Part shown: piece after piece, positions 1 to 9,513 of the stretch
How the letters are laid out: every line of letters begins with the position of its first letter
Numbering within the stretch: the first letter of the stretch is position 1
DNA from: Citromicrobium bathyomarinum
GTDB taxonomy: Bacteria; Pseudomonadota; Alphaproteobacteria; Sphingomonadales; Sphingomonadaceae
DNA length: 64,000 nucleotides
Direction: 5' to 3'
Assembly: GCA_001306305.2 (NCBI GenBank)
Contig: CP155577.1
Location: 2,773,501 to 2,837,500, forward strand
The notes under the pieces: model-generated
Database searches by the model: none
Told to the model about the DNA's origin: nothing
The model's input: only the letters and a program-made list of their open reading frames with translations
Made by a program: the position numbers and the translations under genes

Positions 1-20
1 GCGGCAAGCAGGTGGCGCAT
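1..20 (-). CDS. possible 5' end of a CDS running off the window
   Basis: An ATG on the minus strand at positions 18-20 opens a frame that continues to the window edge, and a purine-rich GGAGAGGA lies a little upstream on that strand. Only about six codons are visible, so no product can be named. It would lie downstream of rplS in the same direction. It could equally be chance. Confidence 0.25.
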
Positions 21-113
21 TGATGTAAGTCCTCTCCGTCGTCACCGCGCGCAACCCGCAGGGGCGCGCGGCGATCCAGTGGCCAACCGCCCGACATGCA
101 GGGCGATACGCCA

Positions 114-149
114 TGGATTGCTTCTTCGCTGACGCTCCTCGCAATGACG
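114..149 (-). repeat. dispersed short repeat, copy 1
   Basis: Read on the minus strand, this starts CGTCATTGCGAGGAGCG and ends GCAATCCA. It matches a second copy at 33895-33934, which starts CGTCAATGCGAGGAGC and ends GCCATCCAG. From memory, sequences of this class are scattered between genes in many proteobacterial genomes. It codes for nothing here and lies downstream of rplS. Confidence 0.6.
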
Positions 150-173
150 GGGGAGAATGACAAGCTTGCAACG

Positions 174-200
174 AAAAAGGGCGGCCCTGCCGGACCGCCC
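174..200 (-). terminator. rho-independent terminator after rplS
   Basis: On the minus strand GGGCGG and CCGCCC form a GC-only stem that runs straight into five T residues. It begins about 30 bases after the rplS stop codon and closes the trmD-rplS transcript. Confidence 0.8.
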
Positions 201-230
201 TTTCCTGTTTCGCTTGTGAGAAAGCCGCGC

Positions 231-617
231 TTACGCGTCCTTCTTCTCGCCCTTGGCGGGGCGCACGTCGCGGCGTTCGGCGATGCGCGCGCTCTTGCCG
301 GTGCGGCCGCGCAGGTAATACAGCTTCGCACGACGCACGACGCCGCGGCGGACCACGGTGATGCTGTCGACGATCGGCGAATAGAGCGGGAACACGCGCT
401 CCACACCTTCGCCGAAGCTCATCTTGCGAACGGTGAAGTTGGAACCCATGCCGCGGTTCGAACGCGCGATCACGACGCCTTCGAAGTTCTGAATACGCTC
501 ACGCGTACCTTCGACGACCTTCACGCCAACGCGCACGGTGTCGCCGGAGCGGAATTCCGGAATATCCTTGCCGAGATTTTCAATCGCTTCGGCTTCGAGC
601 TGCTGAATCAGGTTCAT
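231..617 (-). CDS. rplS: 50S ribosomal protein L19
   Basis: Structural protein of the large ribosomal subunit at the 30S-50S interface. The 128-residue product has the family's usual core: an N-terminal helix beginning [10 protein letters not shown], then FRSGDTVRV, then the basic stretch around [19 protein letters not shown]. The C-terminus is a short lysine-rich tail. The start is the ATG at 615-617; longer in-frame extensions lie inside trmD. Its first four bases overlap the end of trmD (ATGA), so the two are probably translationally coupled. It is the last gene of the transcript and is followed by a strong terminator. Confidence 0.97.
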   Translation of the reverse strand: MNLIQQLEAEAIENLGKDIPEFRSGDTVRVGVKVVEGTRERIQNFEGVVIARSNRGMGSNFTVRKMSFGEGVERVFPLYSPIVDSITVVRRGVVRRAKLYYLRGRTGKSARIAERRDVRPAKGEKKDA

Positions 618-1360
618 TGGTCCTGGTCCTTCGTTTCTCGCTGCGCGCCAGAGGCAGACTGGACCGGAGCATCGGTGTGACGCTCCCACAAATCCGGCCT
701 GCGTAACCGTGTCATTTCTTCGGAGCGTTGCTTTCGCCACGCCGCGATCTTCGCATGATCCCCCGATCGCAGCACTTCGGGGATCGTGCGCCCTTCCCAT
801 TCCTGAGGTCGGGTGTAGTGCGGGTATTCCAGAAGGCCGTCCTCGAACGACTCCTCGGCCCCGCTTGAAGCCGCGCCCATTACTCCCGGAAGCAGCCGAA
901 TGCAAGCGTCGAGTATGGCGATTGCGGCAGTCTCTCCGCCCGACAGGACGATGTCCGCCAGGCTGACTTCCTCGATAAAAGGGCGCGCCTCGAACAGCCG
1001 CTCGTCGAACCCCTCGAAGCGGCCGCACAGGATGGTGACGCCCGGCCCCTCCGCAATCTCGCGAATGCGCGCCTGCGCGATCGGTTTCCCGCGCGGCGTC
1101 ATCGCGAGGACGGGTACTTGCTCTACGGGCTGAACCGAATCCAAGGCTGCCGCCAGCACATCGCACTTGAGCACCATGCCCGCCCCGCCCCCGGCAGGCG
1201 TATCGTCCACCGTGCGATGCTTGTCGGTCGCGAAATCACGAATTTGCACGGTATCGAGCGACCACGCGCCCTCGCGCAACGCACGCCCGGCGAGCGACAC
1301 GCCGAGCGGGCCGGGAAACATCTCGGGGTACAGGGTCAGGACGGTGGCGGTGAAGGTCAT
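614..1360 (-). CDS. trmD: tRNA (guanine-N1)-methyltransferase TrmD
   Basis: Methylates G37 of tRNAs next to the anticodon using S-adenosylmethionine, which prevents +1 frameshifting. The 248-residue product shows the trefoil-knot SPOUT signature: [14 protein letters not shown] at the N-terminus, [24 protein letters not shown], and [11 protein letters not shown] at the cofactor site. The start is the ATG at 1358-1360, giving the normal [13 protein letters not shown] beginning. The upstream gene stops four bases before it, and rplS overlaps its end. In most bacteria trmD directly follows rimM; here six other genes lie between them. Confidence 0.97.
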   Translation of the reverse strand: MTFTATVLTLYPEMFPGPLGVSLAGRALREGAWSLDTVQIRDFATDKHRTVDDTPAGGGAGMVLKCDVLAAALDSVQPVEQVPVLAMTPRGKPIAQARIREIAEGPGVTILCGRFEGFDERLFEARPFIEEVSLADIVLSGGETAAIAILDACIRLLPGVMGAASSGAEESFEDGLLEYPHYTRPQEWEGRTIPEVLRSGDHAKIAAWRKQRSEEMTRLRRPDLWERHTDAPVQSASGAQRETKDQDQ

Positions 1361-1364
1361 GCAA

Positions 1365-1784
1365 TTACTCGAAAACATCCGGATCGGGCACCCGGGCGCG
1401 GCCGTCTCGGGGGCGCACCAGGCGGATGGTCAGATAGGCGGCAAGCAGATCGACGCCGAGGGCACTGGCGTAAAGCATCTGCCCGCGCGTGTTCATACGC
1501 AAAAAGAGATCGATCGCCTCTGCCAGGGACGGCCTGCCGAACGTCGCGATGGCGGCGATCGGCAGGGCGACCAGAAGCACAAAAGCGGGCAGCGCACCCG
1601 CGATGGTAAGGCCCAAGGTCGAACGCCGGGACATTCTGCGCCTCAGAACGAAAGCGCAGGCCGCGCTGAGCAGCGCGCCGATCAGAAGGATCACGGCGAA
1701 GATGATCAGCAGGTGTGACGCCGGGAAAACCGAAGGCTCAGCGGTCGAAACAGTGACCGAGGCAGATGCAGCGCTCGCGATCAT
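1365..1784 (-). CDS. small membrane protein, function unknown
   Basis: This 139-residue protein has three or four predicted membrane helices (around residues 24-44, 60-80 and 105-125) and ends DPDVFE. I do not recognise a named domain. The start is the ATG at 1782-1784, which overlaps the previous gene by four bases (ATGA). The stop is four bases before trmD, so it is cotranscribed. Its layout and last residues resemble the proteins at 1781-2101 and 4446-4778, suggesting a small paralogous set. Function cannot be inferred. Confidence 0.75.
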   Translation of the reverse strand: MIASAASASVTVSTAEPSVFPASHLLIIFAVILLIGALLSAACAFVLRRRMSRRSTLGLTIAGALPAFVLLVALPIAAIATFGRPSLAEAIDLFLRMNTRGQMLYASALGVDLLAAYLTIRLVRPRDGRARVPDPDVFE

Positions 1785-2101
1785 TGAAAGGTGCTCACAT
1801 CGAAGCGGGTCAGCTTGTCGAGACGGCGCGTCGCGAAGTCCGAGACCGGCCACCCGACGATCGCCGCGCCTGCCAGCAAAATCGAAGCTGCGGCAAACCC
1901 GACAACCAGGAATTCACGGCCATCCGCCGCCATCACCAGGATCAGGGGAGCGCAGGCCAGCCCCGGCCCCAACAATGCTGCCCACAGGGTCCGTACGCGG
2001 GTGCTCGCTCCAGGCCTGGCGAACAGAACAAGCAGAATTGCGCCGAGCGTCGCCATGACGAGCATGACGACGAAAAAGACGATCACCGCGATCACTTCCA
2101 T
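1781..2101 (-). CDS. small membrane protein, function unknown
   Basis: A 106-residue protein with three hydrophobic helices: an N-terminal VIVFFVVMLVMATLGAILL-like helix, then one around residues 39-57 and one around 67-86. It ends FDVSTFQ. The ATG at 2099-2101 is chosen because it opens directly into the first helix; upstream codons belong to the glycine-tail region of the next gene in another frame. It overlaps the following gene by four bases. It shares with the protein at 4446-4778 a basic loop followed by W(T/A)AL and a late PV-x2-F-x2-R segment. Confidence 0.72.
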   Translation of the reverse strand: MEVIAVIVFFVVMLVMATLGAILLVLFARPGASTRVRTLWAALLGPGLACAPLILVMAADGREFLVVGFAAASILLAGAAIVGWPVSDFATRRLDKLTRFDVSTFQ

Positions 2102-2156
2102 CGAGATACCATTGCATTCGTGTTGCTGTTCGTTGTGCAGATGGACAAGCGCCCGC

Positions 2157-2984
2157 TCATCCCCCGCACCCGCCGCAGCCACCGCCGCCGCAGCCCGATC
2201 CGCCCCCGTCGCCGCCACCATCTGCGGTAGAGCCTGCATCCCCGCCGCCGCCGTGGCGCATCGCGTGCAGCGGGTCGAACGGTGTGCCCGCCAGCACGGC
2301 GGTGCCGAAGATCGCGACCCCCAGCCCCATCTGGTCGCGGGTCGGCGCGCGCTTGAGGCCGACATGCTCCTGCCGCGCCTCCTTGAGCGCGCGCTCTCCT
2401 TCACGGGTGCGGCGCAGACCGGCGATCAGGCGCCAGCCGATCACCCCCACGCCCAGCGCAATCAGAATCACGAGGATACCGACCGGCTCCCCCTCCGCGC
2501 TCCCGGCCTGCAGGCGATAGAGCCCGAGAAGGACGATCGCGAGCATCGGCAGCGCGGCCACGATCCGCACCGGCAGCGCCTCGCCCGATCCGGTCAACAG
2601 GCCCGCATCGACCAGCGCGTCGCGATCCGCCTGATAGCCCCCGTCGATCGCCCGCGCGAAGGTCCGCCACCCGAAGCTGTCGCCCAGCGACATCAGCCGC
2701 GTTTCCGCGCCGCCCGTCGCGGCCTGCCGGTCGCGCACGTGGAATTTCTTGCCCTCCAGCTCCAGCCGGCCCGAAGCGAGCAGGTCGGCCATCACCGCCT
2801 CGGCATAACGGGCCTTGCCGCTTGCCAGCGCGGCGAACTGGCCGAAATCGCGGGGGCGGCCCGGCTCGCCTGCCGGGCGCAGGATGGCGGGCACGATCAG
2901 CGCGAGCAGCCAGCCGAGCACGATCAGCCCGGCATAGAGCATGATGAATTGCGCCGCGCCGTATTGCGCCAGATCGATATTCAT
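2157..2984 (-). CDS. TIGR04222-type membrane protein with Gly/Cys-rich tail
   Basis: A 275-residue protein with an N-terminal membrane helix (about residues 13-36), a cytoplasmic region with LASGRLELEG-like winged-helix character, and two further helices around 141-161 and 167-187. It ends in about 30 residues of almost pure Gly with Cys (GSGCGGGGCGGCGG). This is the layout of the TIGR04222 family, whose function is unknown. The neighbour 13 bases upstream is a glycine-rich-domain protein, a pairing that suggests a joint role at the membrane. The Gly/Cys tail could bind metal or be modified; that is speculation. Confidence 0.75.
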   Translation of the reverse strand: MNIDLAQYGAAQFIMLYAGLIVLGWLLALIVPAILRPAGEPGRPRDFGQFAALASGKARYAEAVMADLLASGRLELEGKKFHVRDRQAATGGAETRLMSLGDSFGWRTFARAIDGGYQADRDALVDAGLLTGSGEALPVRIVAALPMLAIVLLGLYRLQAGSAEGEPVGILVILIALGVGVIGWRLIAGLRRTREGERALKEARQEHVGLKRAPTRDQMGLGVAIFGTAVLAGTPFDPLHAMRHGGGGDAGSTADGGGDGGGSGCGGGGCGGCGG

Positions 2985-2997
2985 TGCGCCCCACTCC

Positions 2998-3549
2998 TCA
3001 CAGCAGCACCCCCAGTGCCAGCGCGACCAGCGCTAGCCCGATCGCCGCGACGAAACCATAGGCTTTGCCGCGCGGAACGATGAAGGCGTCCGCCGGGTTC
3101 ACCCGTACCGCCTTGGGATCGACTAGGAAGCGGCGACGCGCATCGGGCCAGATATCGTCCGGCGCAGGCGCACCGAAATGCGCTTCATAGCTGGCGAGCG
3201 TTTGCGCATACTGATCGTAATAGCGCGTCCGTTCCACCGTACCGCCCGCAGTCGGCCCATGGTGCAGCGGCATGCGCAGCACCTCCGGGCAGAAGCGCTC
3301 CCAGTAGTCGCGGCTGAAGGTCAGGTGCAGGTGCCACGCCTGATCGACCGCGTCCGACGGCGTGACCTCGTGACCAGCCTCGCACGCGAGCCAGCAGAAC
3401 CGCTTGTATTCCGTGAGGACGCGCGCGGCATGGTCCGCGCTCCAGCGGTTCTCCCGGGCGAGGCGCTGGACGAAGGTGAACGCAGCATCCGCCGGGCCGA
3501 TCTCGTAATCGGCCAGCCGCTGCCACAGGTCGGTCTCGAACGCGCTCAT
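2998..3549 (-). CDS. glycine-rich-domain (DUF1399-like) protein with C-terminal membrane anchor
   Basis: The 183-residue product carries a conserved helical core: YKRFCWLACEAGHEVTPS, then DAVDQAWHLHLTFSRDYW, then FC-PEVL and HHGPTAGG. This is the signature of the proteins annotated as glycine-rich domain-containing, named for plant homologs. The last 20 residues are one hydrophobic helix, so the domain is probably anchored facing the cytoplasm. Histidine and cysteine residues in the core are well placed to bind metal. It sits 13 bases upstream of the TIGR04222-type gene in one transcript. The biochemical role is unknown. Confidence 0.75.
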   Translation of the reverse strand: MSAFETDLWQRLADYEIGPADAAFTFVQRLARENRWSADHAARVLTEYKRFCWLACEAGHEVTPSDAVDQAWHLHLTFSRDYWERFCPEVLRMPLHHGPTAGGTVERTRYYDQYAQTLASYEAHFGAPAPDDIWPDARRRFLVDPKAVRVNPADAFIVPRGKAYGFVAAIGLALVALALGVLL

Positions 3550-3587
3550 ACGCCCACTATCGGGGCACAGGCGCGCTCAGGCCAGCG

Positions 3588-4337
3588 TCAATCCGCGCAT
3601 TTGACGAAGATCACGCCGTCGCCATCGATGCGGTGCCCGGCAAGCGTTACCACCTCGCCATCAGCGGCAGGCATCACCGCAAGACCATCGGGCCCGCGCG
3701 TTTCGATCGGCAGCGTGGGCAGCGGTTCGTCCCATTGCAGCGCAGGTGTCGGGCCGACATCGACCACGCCGGTTTCGGGGTAGCCGTTCACCCGCGTTTC
3801 GATGATGCTCATCCCGCGCGAATTGGCGCTGACAGCGAAATCCGGCTTGGCGCAATTGGCGTTCAGCCCCTTCGCCGCCCAATTGCCCCGGACATAATCG
3901 CCCGTCACCGCAAGCCCGCCCGCTCGGGACGGGGCGCGATCGCGCGCTGGCGGACTCCTAGCCTCGATCCGCTGCGGGATCAGCGTGCCCGTCCCCTGTT
4001 GGCAGAAGCTGGCATCGGCGACCTCGCCGGTGATCTCGACATAGTCACCCGGCCGGAAATCCGCCTCGCCCGCGTTGAACGCCCACGTCTCGCCATCAGG
4101 CGTCTTCAGCGTCAGGCATTCGACGCCTTTGGCAATCCTGCCCTCGACCGTCACCAGGTCCGGCTGCCCGGAGGGGCGAATGCCCGCTGCCGGGTTACTG
4201 GAGTTGTCACCGGGTGCAGCGATCATCTCGTCGTCCGGCTCATCGGCGCTTTCGCCGCTCTCGTCCGAAGGCCCAGCGCAGGCTAGCAGGAGCAGCGGCG
4301 CGCAGAGCAGGCTCGTCATATTCCTGAATGTCGTCAT
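3588..4337 (-). CDS. lipoprotein with OB-fold-like domain (DUF5818-like)
   Basis: A 249-residue protein. The first 20 residues form a lipoprotein signal with a lipobox ending at LLLLAC, followed by an acidic linker rich in Asp/Glu/Ser. Residues about 60-125 contain VEGRIAKGVECLTLKTPDGE and RPGDYVEITGEVAD, the pattern of a small OB-like fold seen in DUF5818 proteins. The C-terminal third has two more cysteines and no recognised domain. It is probably on the periplasmic side of the outer membrane. It belongs to the block inserted between rimM and trmD. Confidence 0.65.
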   Translation of the reverse strand: MTTFRNMTSLLCAPLLLLACAGPSDESGESADEPDDEMIAAPGDNSSNPAAGIRPSGQPDLVTVEGRIAKGVECLTLKTPDGETWAFNAGEADFRPGDYVEITGEVADASFCQQGTGTLIPQRIEARSPPARDRAPSRAGGLAVTGDYVRGNWAAKGLNANCAKPDFAVSANSRGMSIIETRVNGYPETGVVDVGPTPALQWDEPLPTLPIETRGPDGLAVMPAADGEVVTLAGHRIDGDGVIFVKCAD

Positions 4338-4445
4338 GCCCGATCAGTGTGCAAGGCGGGGGCGATGTTCCGAAAGTCTCCGCCGATCCCGGTACCATCG
4401 ATAAGCTGCGCACTAATACGCCGTCGCGGCAACGAGCCTTCACGA

Positions 4446-4778
4446 TCAGTCGAACACCTTTTCGGAAACCGGCTCTCGGCCAGCAGCGCGCTTCCTGGAG
4501 AAGAAATAGGCGACCGGAAAGCAGACCACTACGGCAATGAAAAGCGCACCGATGACGAGCGCCGCCAGCGGCGCGACCACCTCAGATCGGAAACCGGTTT
4601 CGCTCACGAGCGTGATGATCGGCAGCGACATGGGCACGAAGGCGGCGATCAACGCCGTCCACATGGCCCGCGCCTTCCATGAGGTCGAAGCGGCGATAAT
4701 ATCGAGCAGAAAGGCGATACCGACGGTCAGAGCGACCACAAACCCGAGGGACGCGACCAGGCCGACAATAGCGAACAT
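4446..4778 (-). CDS. small membrane protein, function unknown
   Basis: A 110-residue protein with three predicted membrane helices (about residues 4-28, 38-58 and 70-92) and a basic, charged tail ending SEKVFD. The ATG lies six bases after the rimM stop, so it is cotranscribed with rimM and probably translationally coupled. It resembles the small proteins at 1365-1784 and 1781-2101 in helix spacing, in the W-(T/A)-AL motif before helix 2, and in its end. No function can be assigned. Confidence 0.72.
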   Translation of the reverse strand: MFAIVGLVASLGFVVALTVGIAFLLDIIAASTSWKARAMWTALIAAFVPMSLPIITLVSETGFRSEVVAPLAALVIGALFIAVVVCFPVAYFFSRKRAAGREPVSEKVFD

Positions 4779-4784
4779 GCGTCC

Positions 4785-5396
4785 TTAATCCGCGAATTCG
4801 GCGGCGATCACAAGGCGCTTGTCATCCCATTCGGGTACGGCAGTCGGGATCATCGGGACCATGAAGGTCTTCGGGCCCTTTTCGGGCACGGGATCATGCG
4901 CGATCTCGACAATGTCGGTCGCGCCGTAATTGGCGACGTCGATCACGTGGCCGACCGCGGCCCCGTCGGTGGTCACCACCGGGAGGCCGATCAGGTCGGC
5001 GTGGTAGAACTCGCCTTCTTCGAGCGCCGGCAGCGCGTCGCGCGAAACGCTGAGCAAGGTGCCGCGCAGGGCTTCGGCGGCGGTGCGGTCGGGCACCTCG
5101 GCGAAGCGGGCGATCGCCCCACCCTTGTTGTCGGAGCGGATTTTGGAGGCGGTCAGTTGGCCGTCATTGAAGGTCTTGTGCGCCTTGAGCGCATCGACAT
5201 CATCGCCGAACAGCTTGAGCCGGACCTCGCCCGCCACCCCGTGCGCGCCGGTGACGGCGGCCAATACTATAGCCCTCCCCCCGCTCGGGGGGAGGGTTGG
5301 GAGGGGGGAAGCGGACGGCGATGCGCCTCGGGCCTCGCCCCCTCTCCCCGACCCTCTCCCGCGTCCCCTCCCTTTGCGGGGAGAGGGAGATGTCAT
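4785..5396 (-). CDS. rimM: ribosome maturation factor RimM with an inserted N-terminal extension
   Basis: RimM binds ribosomal protein S19 and helps 16S rRNA processing and 30S assembly. The conserved part starts at about residue 42 (VLAAVTGAHGVAGEVRLKLF), runs through the N-terminal beta-barrel, then the PRC-barrel part (EGEFYHADLIGLPV, VIDVANYGATDIVEI, MVPMIPTAVPE). The ATG overlaps the rpsP stop by one base (TGATG), the usual coupling. Between that ATG and the conserved part lie about 41 codons of Arg/Gly/Ser/Pro-rich sequence, coming from an inverted-repeat element inserted in frame. A TTG at 5262-5264, preceded by an AGGG supplied by the element, could be an alternative start restoring a normal length. 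Confidence 0.93.
   Translation of the reverse strand: MTSPSPRKGRGRGRGSGRGGEARGASPSASPLPTLPPSGGRAIVLAAVTGAHGVAGEVRLKLFGDDVDALKAHKTFNDGQLTASKIRSDNKGGAIARFAEVPDRTAAEALRGTLLSVSRDALPALEEGEFYHADLIGLPVVTTDGAAVGHVIDVANYGATDIVEIAHDPVPEKGPKTFMVPMIPTAVPEWDDKRLVIAAEFAD
5270..5309 (+). repeat. hairpin repeat arm inside rimM (left arm of miniature element)
   Basis: A perfect 10-bp hairpin (CCCTCCCCCC / GGGGGGAGGG, loop GCTC) is followed by TTGGGAGGGGGG. It aligns without gaps to the 40-base arm at 34258-34297 beside the DUF559 gene. Arm changes are compensatory, so the hairpin is kept. It faces a second, inverted copy at about 5336-5393. Confidence 0.8.
5336..5393 (-). repeat. hairpin repeat arm inside rimM (right arm of miniature element)
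   Basis: Read on the minus strand this begins CCCTCTCCCC, has a variant G-rich middle, and ends with GGGAGAGGGT and GGGGAGAGGGGGC. It is the inverted partner of the arm at 5270-5309, about 10 bases longer than other copies. The pair encloses roughly 26 bases and lies wholly within the reading frame between the rimM ATG and the conserved RimM core. Confidence 0.7.
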
Positions 5397-5851
5397 CAGC
5401 CTTCGGCCTTTTCTTCGCCGGCGTCTTCAGCAGGAGCTTCGGCGGCGGTTTCTTCAGCCTTGGCTTCTTCTTCAGCCGGAGCTTCCTGGGCAGCCTTCAG
5501 CGCTTCGGCGGCTTCGGCTTCCTTGGCGGCCTTTTCTTCGGCGCGTTCCTTGGCCTTTTCGCCCGGCTCGGCCTTGTTCGGGTTGTTGCGCGCGGCACGC
5601 TCGCGGATGCCGGCGGCATCGAGGAAGCGGGCGACACGGTCGCTCGGCTGGGCGCCGACGCCGAGCCAGTACTTGGCGCGGTCTTCGTTCAGCTGGACGC
5701 GCTTCTCGTCGTCCTTGGCGAGCAGCGGGTTGTAGGTGCCGATCTGCTCCAGATAGCGGCCGTCACGCGGATAGCGCGAGTCGGCGGCGACGATGCGGTA
5801 ATAGGGGCGCTTCTTGGCGCCGCCACGGGAAAGTCGGAGTGCAATAGCCAT
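5396..5851 (-). CDS. rpsP: 30S ribosomal protein S16
   Basis: Small-subunit protein that stabilises the 16S 5' domain. The N-terminal 80 residues are canonical ([47 protein letters not shown]). From about residue 90 the protein continues for 60 residues as a Lys/Glu/Ala-rich, probably disordered or helical tail, which is common in alphaproteobacterial S16. The gene lies 38 bases after ffh and overlaps the rimM start by one base. Confidence 0.97.
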   Translation of the reverse strand: MAIALRLSRGGAKKRPYYRIVAADSRYPRDGRYLEQIGTYNPLLAKDDEKRVQLNEDRAKYWLGVGAQPSDRVARFLDAAGIRERAARNNPNKAEPGEKAKERAEEKAAKEAEAAEALKAAQEAPAEEEAKAEETAAEAPAEDAGEEKAEG

Positions 5852-5889
5852 TTCGGTTCGTCCTTGGTCTTAATCTAAATCGTTTTCGG

Positions 5890-7377
<1,488 letters not shown>

Positions 7378-7489
7378 GCTAGCCGCTTACTCCATCTCCG
7401 GCACGATACCGGATTAAACGCGAAAAACGCCGGCGGACGAAACCTCGTCGGCCAGCGTCGGGGCGGTGCCCCTTCTGAAACTCACATCA

Positions 7490-7505
7490 GGGTAGCGAAC
7501 TACCC
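7490..7505 (-). other. UUCG tetraloop hairpin downstream of tRNA-Ala
   Basis: On the minus strand, GGGTAG-TTCG-CTACCC forms a perfect 6-bp stem with the very stable UUCG loop, starting 11 bases after the tRNA CCA end. There is no T-run directly after it, so it may protect or guide 3' processing rather than terminate. Confidence 0.5.
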
Positions 7506-7515
7506 TTCGAACCGG

Positions 7516-7591
<76 letters not shown>

Positions 7592-7611
7592 GTGCCGGTT
7601 GTGGGAGGCGC

Positions 7612-7640
7612 CGTTTAGAAAGCACGGCGCCCCTTTGCAA
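7612..7640 (-). promoter_or_regulatory. likely sigma-70 promoter of tRNA-Ala
   Basis: On the minus strand TTGCAA at 7635-7640 and TAAACG at 7612-7617 are separated by exactly 17 bases. The expected start site is about 10-15 bases before the tRNA 5' end. Confidence 0.55.
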
Positions 7641-7668
7641 GCGGAATATCCGCCTGCGATACGAAAAA

Positions 7669-8001
7669 TCAGGTGTCGTCGTTATCGTCGTCGTCACCCT
7701 TGGACTTGGCGACGCCCAGATCGTCGTCGCCGCCCAGATCGACCTCGTTATCCGGCGAATCGTCGTCGTCATCGACGTCGATATCCTCCAGATCGTCATC
7801 GGCCAGATCGCTGTCGGCCTCTTCGTCCTTCTTCTTCTTCTCTTCCTCGAAGGGAATCGGCTGCTTCGACTTGAGCACCGGCTCGGGCGTCCAGGTGTTC
7901 TCGCATTCGATGCAGGTCACCGGGTCTTCATTGCCCAGATCGTAGAAACGCGTGCCGCACTTGGGGCAGGTGCGCTTGGTGCCCCATTCGGGTTTGACCA
8001 T
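7669..8001 (-). CDS. FYDLN-type (TIGR02300) acidic zinc-ribbon protein
   Basis: A 110-residue protein with an N-terminal zinc ribbon: CPKCGTRFYDLGNEDPVTC then IEC, giving two CxxC knuckles around the diagnostic FYDLN. From about residue 50 it is an extremely acidic, low-complexity tail of Asp/Glu with a Lys cluster. This matches TIGR02300, a family of unknown function typical of alphaproteobacteria. The start is the ATG at 7999-8001, giving the usual MVKPEWGTKR. It is divergent from aroA and stands alone, with tRNA-Ala downstream. Confidence 0.9.
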   Translation of the reverse strand: MVKPEWGTKRTCPKCGTRFYDLGNEDPVTCIECENTWTPEPVLKSKQPIPFEEEKKKKDEEADSDLADDDLEDIDVDDDDDSPDNEVDLGGDDDLGVAKSKGDDDDNDDT

Positions 8002-8147
8002 GAGAGATGTCCTTGTTGCGGGCGCTGCCATCTTCGCGCGCGCCGATGTGAATTTCCGTGAGGGCTGACTTGGGGCCGCCACCGCCCCGAATCAAGAATG
8101 GCGCGCGCCTTGCCATGCACCAATGCCGGTGTCAAAGCCGCCCGCGC

Positions 8148-9488
8148 ATGAATGACACCGCCGCCTCCCATCGCTTCCGCCCTGCCGGCCCCTTGCGCGG
8201 GAGCATCACAGTGCCCGGCGACAAGTCGATCAGCCACCGCTCGCTGATCCTGGGCGCGATGGCGGTGGGCGAAACGCGCGTTTCCGGACTGCTCGAAGGC
8301 GAGGACGTGCTGGCGACCGCCGCCGCGATGCGGGCGATGGGCGCGGATGTCCACCGCGACGACGATGCGACCTGGCACGTCCACGGCGTCGGCGTCGGCG
8401 GATTGCTGCAACCCGAGGCCGCGATCGACTGCGGCAACAGCGGCACCTCGGCCCGCCTGCTGATGGGGCTGGTCGCCAGCCACGGGATCGCCGTGACCTT
8501 CACCGGCGATGCGAGCCTGTCCAAACGCCCGATGGGCCGCGTGATCGATCCGCTGAGCCAGATGGGCGCGCGCTTTACCCCCAGCCCCGGCGGCACCATG
8601 CCGCTGATGCTGGAAGGCGCGCATCCTGCCGTGCCGATTCGCTACCGCCTGCCCGTCGCGAGCGCGCAGGTGAAGAGCGCGGTGCTGCTCGCCGGGCTCA
8701 ACACACCGGGCGTCACTTCGGTGATCGAGCCGGTGCCGACCCGCGACCATTCCGAACGCATGCTGCGCGGCTTCGGCGCTGAGCTGGAGATTGGCGAGGA
8801 CAGCGGCGCGCGCGTGATATGCCTGACCGGGCAGGTCGACCTGCGCCCCCAGATCCTCACCGTGCCGGGCGATCCTTCGTCTGCCGCATTCTTTATGGTC
8901 GCCGCCACGCTGGTCGAGGGCAGCGACCTGACGATCCGCAATGTCGGCATGAACCCGACCCGTGCCGGGCTGGTCGATGTGCTGCGGCAGATGGGCGCGA
9001 ATATCGAAGAGCTCGACGCGCGCGAGGTCGGCGGAGAGCCCGTCGCAGACCTGCGCGTACGCCATGCGCCCCTGACCGGCATTGAGGTCGATCCAGCCCT
9101 CGCACCGAGCATGATCGACGAATTCCCTGTGCTGTTCGTCGCCGCTGCTCTGGCCAAAGGCACCACGGTAACGCGGGGGTTGGACGAATTGCGGGTCAAG
9201 GAAAGCGACCGCCTCGCCACCATGACCGCCGCGCTGGAGACGATCGGCGCGCGGGTGGAAGAGCGTGAGGACGGGCTGACGATCCACGGCACCGGCGGCG
9301 AGCCTCTGCGCGGTAGCGCGAATGCCCGGGTAAAGACGCATCTGGACCACCGCATCGCGATGAGCATGGCGGTCGCAGGGCTGGTCAGCCGCGACGGGGT
9401 GGAAGTGGACGACACCAGCCCCATCGCGACCAGCTTCCCCGGCTTTGAAAGCCTGCTCGAACAGACTAGTTCGTCGCAAACCCTGTGA
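8148..9488 (+). CDS. aroA: 3-phosphoshikimate 1-carboxyvinyltransferase (EPSP synthase)
   Basis: Joins shikimate-3-phosphate and phosphoenolpyruvate in the chorismate pathway. The 446-residue product has [12 protein letters not shown] near residue 25, [11 protein letters not shown], the KRPMGRV loop, [10 protein letters not shown] and the C-terminal [10 protein letters not shown], all expected. The two-fold alpha/beta inverse layout is complete. The start at 8148 gives [10 protein letters not shown]; longer in-frame starts would overlap the divergent gene's promoter. The DUF411 gene follows 25 bases later. Confidence 0.96.
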   Translation: MNDTAASHRFRPAGPLRGSITVPGDKSISHRSLILGAMAVGETRVSGLLEGEDVLATAAAMRAMGADVHRDDDATWHVHGVGVGGLLQPEAAIDCGNSGTSARLLMGLVASHGIAVTFTGDASLSKRPMGRVIDPLSQMGARFTPSPGGTMPLMLEGAHPAVPIRYRLPVASAQVKSAVLLAGLNTPGVTSVIEPVPTRDHSERMLRGFGAELEIGEDSGARVICLTGQVDLRPQILTVPGDPSSAAFFMVAATLVEGSDLTIRNVGMNPTRAGLVDVLRQMGANIEELDAREVGGEPVADLRVRHAPLTGIEVDPALAPSMIDEFPVLFVAAALAKGTTVTRGLDELRVKESDRLATMTAALETIGARVEEREDGLTIHGTGGEPLRGSANARVKTHLDHRIAMSMAVAGLVSRDGVEVDDTSPIATSFPGFESLLEQTSSSQTL

Positions 9489-9513
9489 TCGCATCCAGAA
9501 AAGGGATCCGCCC

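Noticed and set aside
2157-2250. Gly/Cys-rich tail as a separate peptide (RiPP-like) gene
   Set aside because: It is in frame with and continuous to the TIGR04222-type protein, and no leader-peptide start lies before it.
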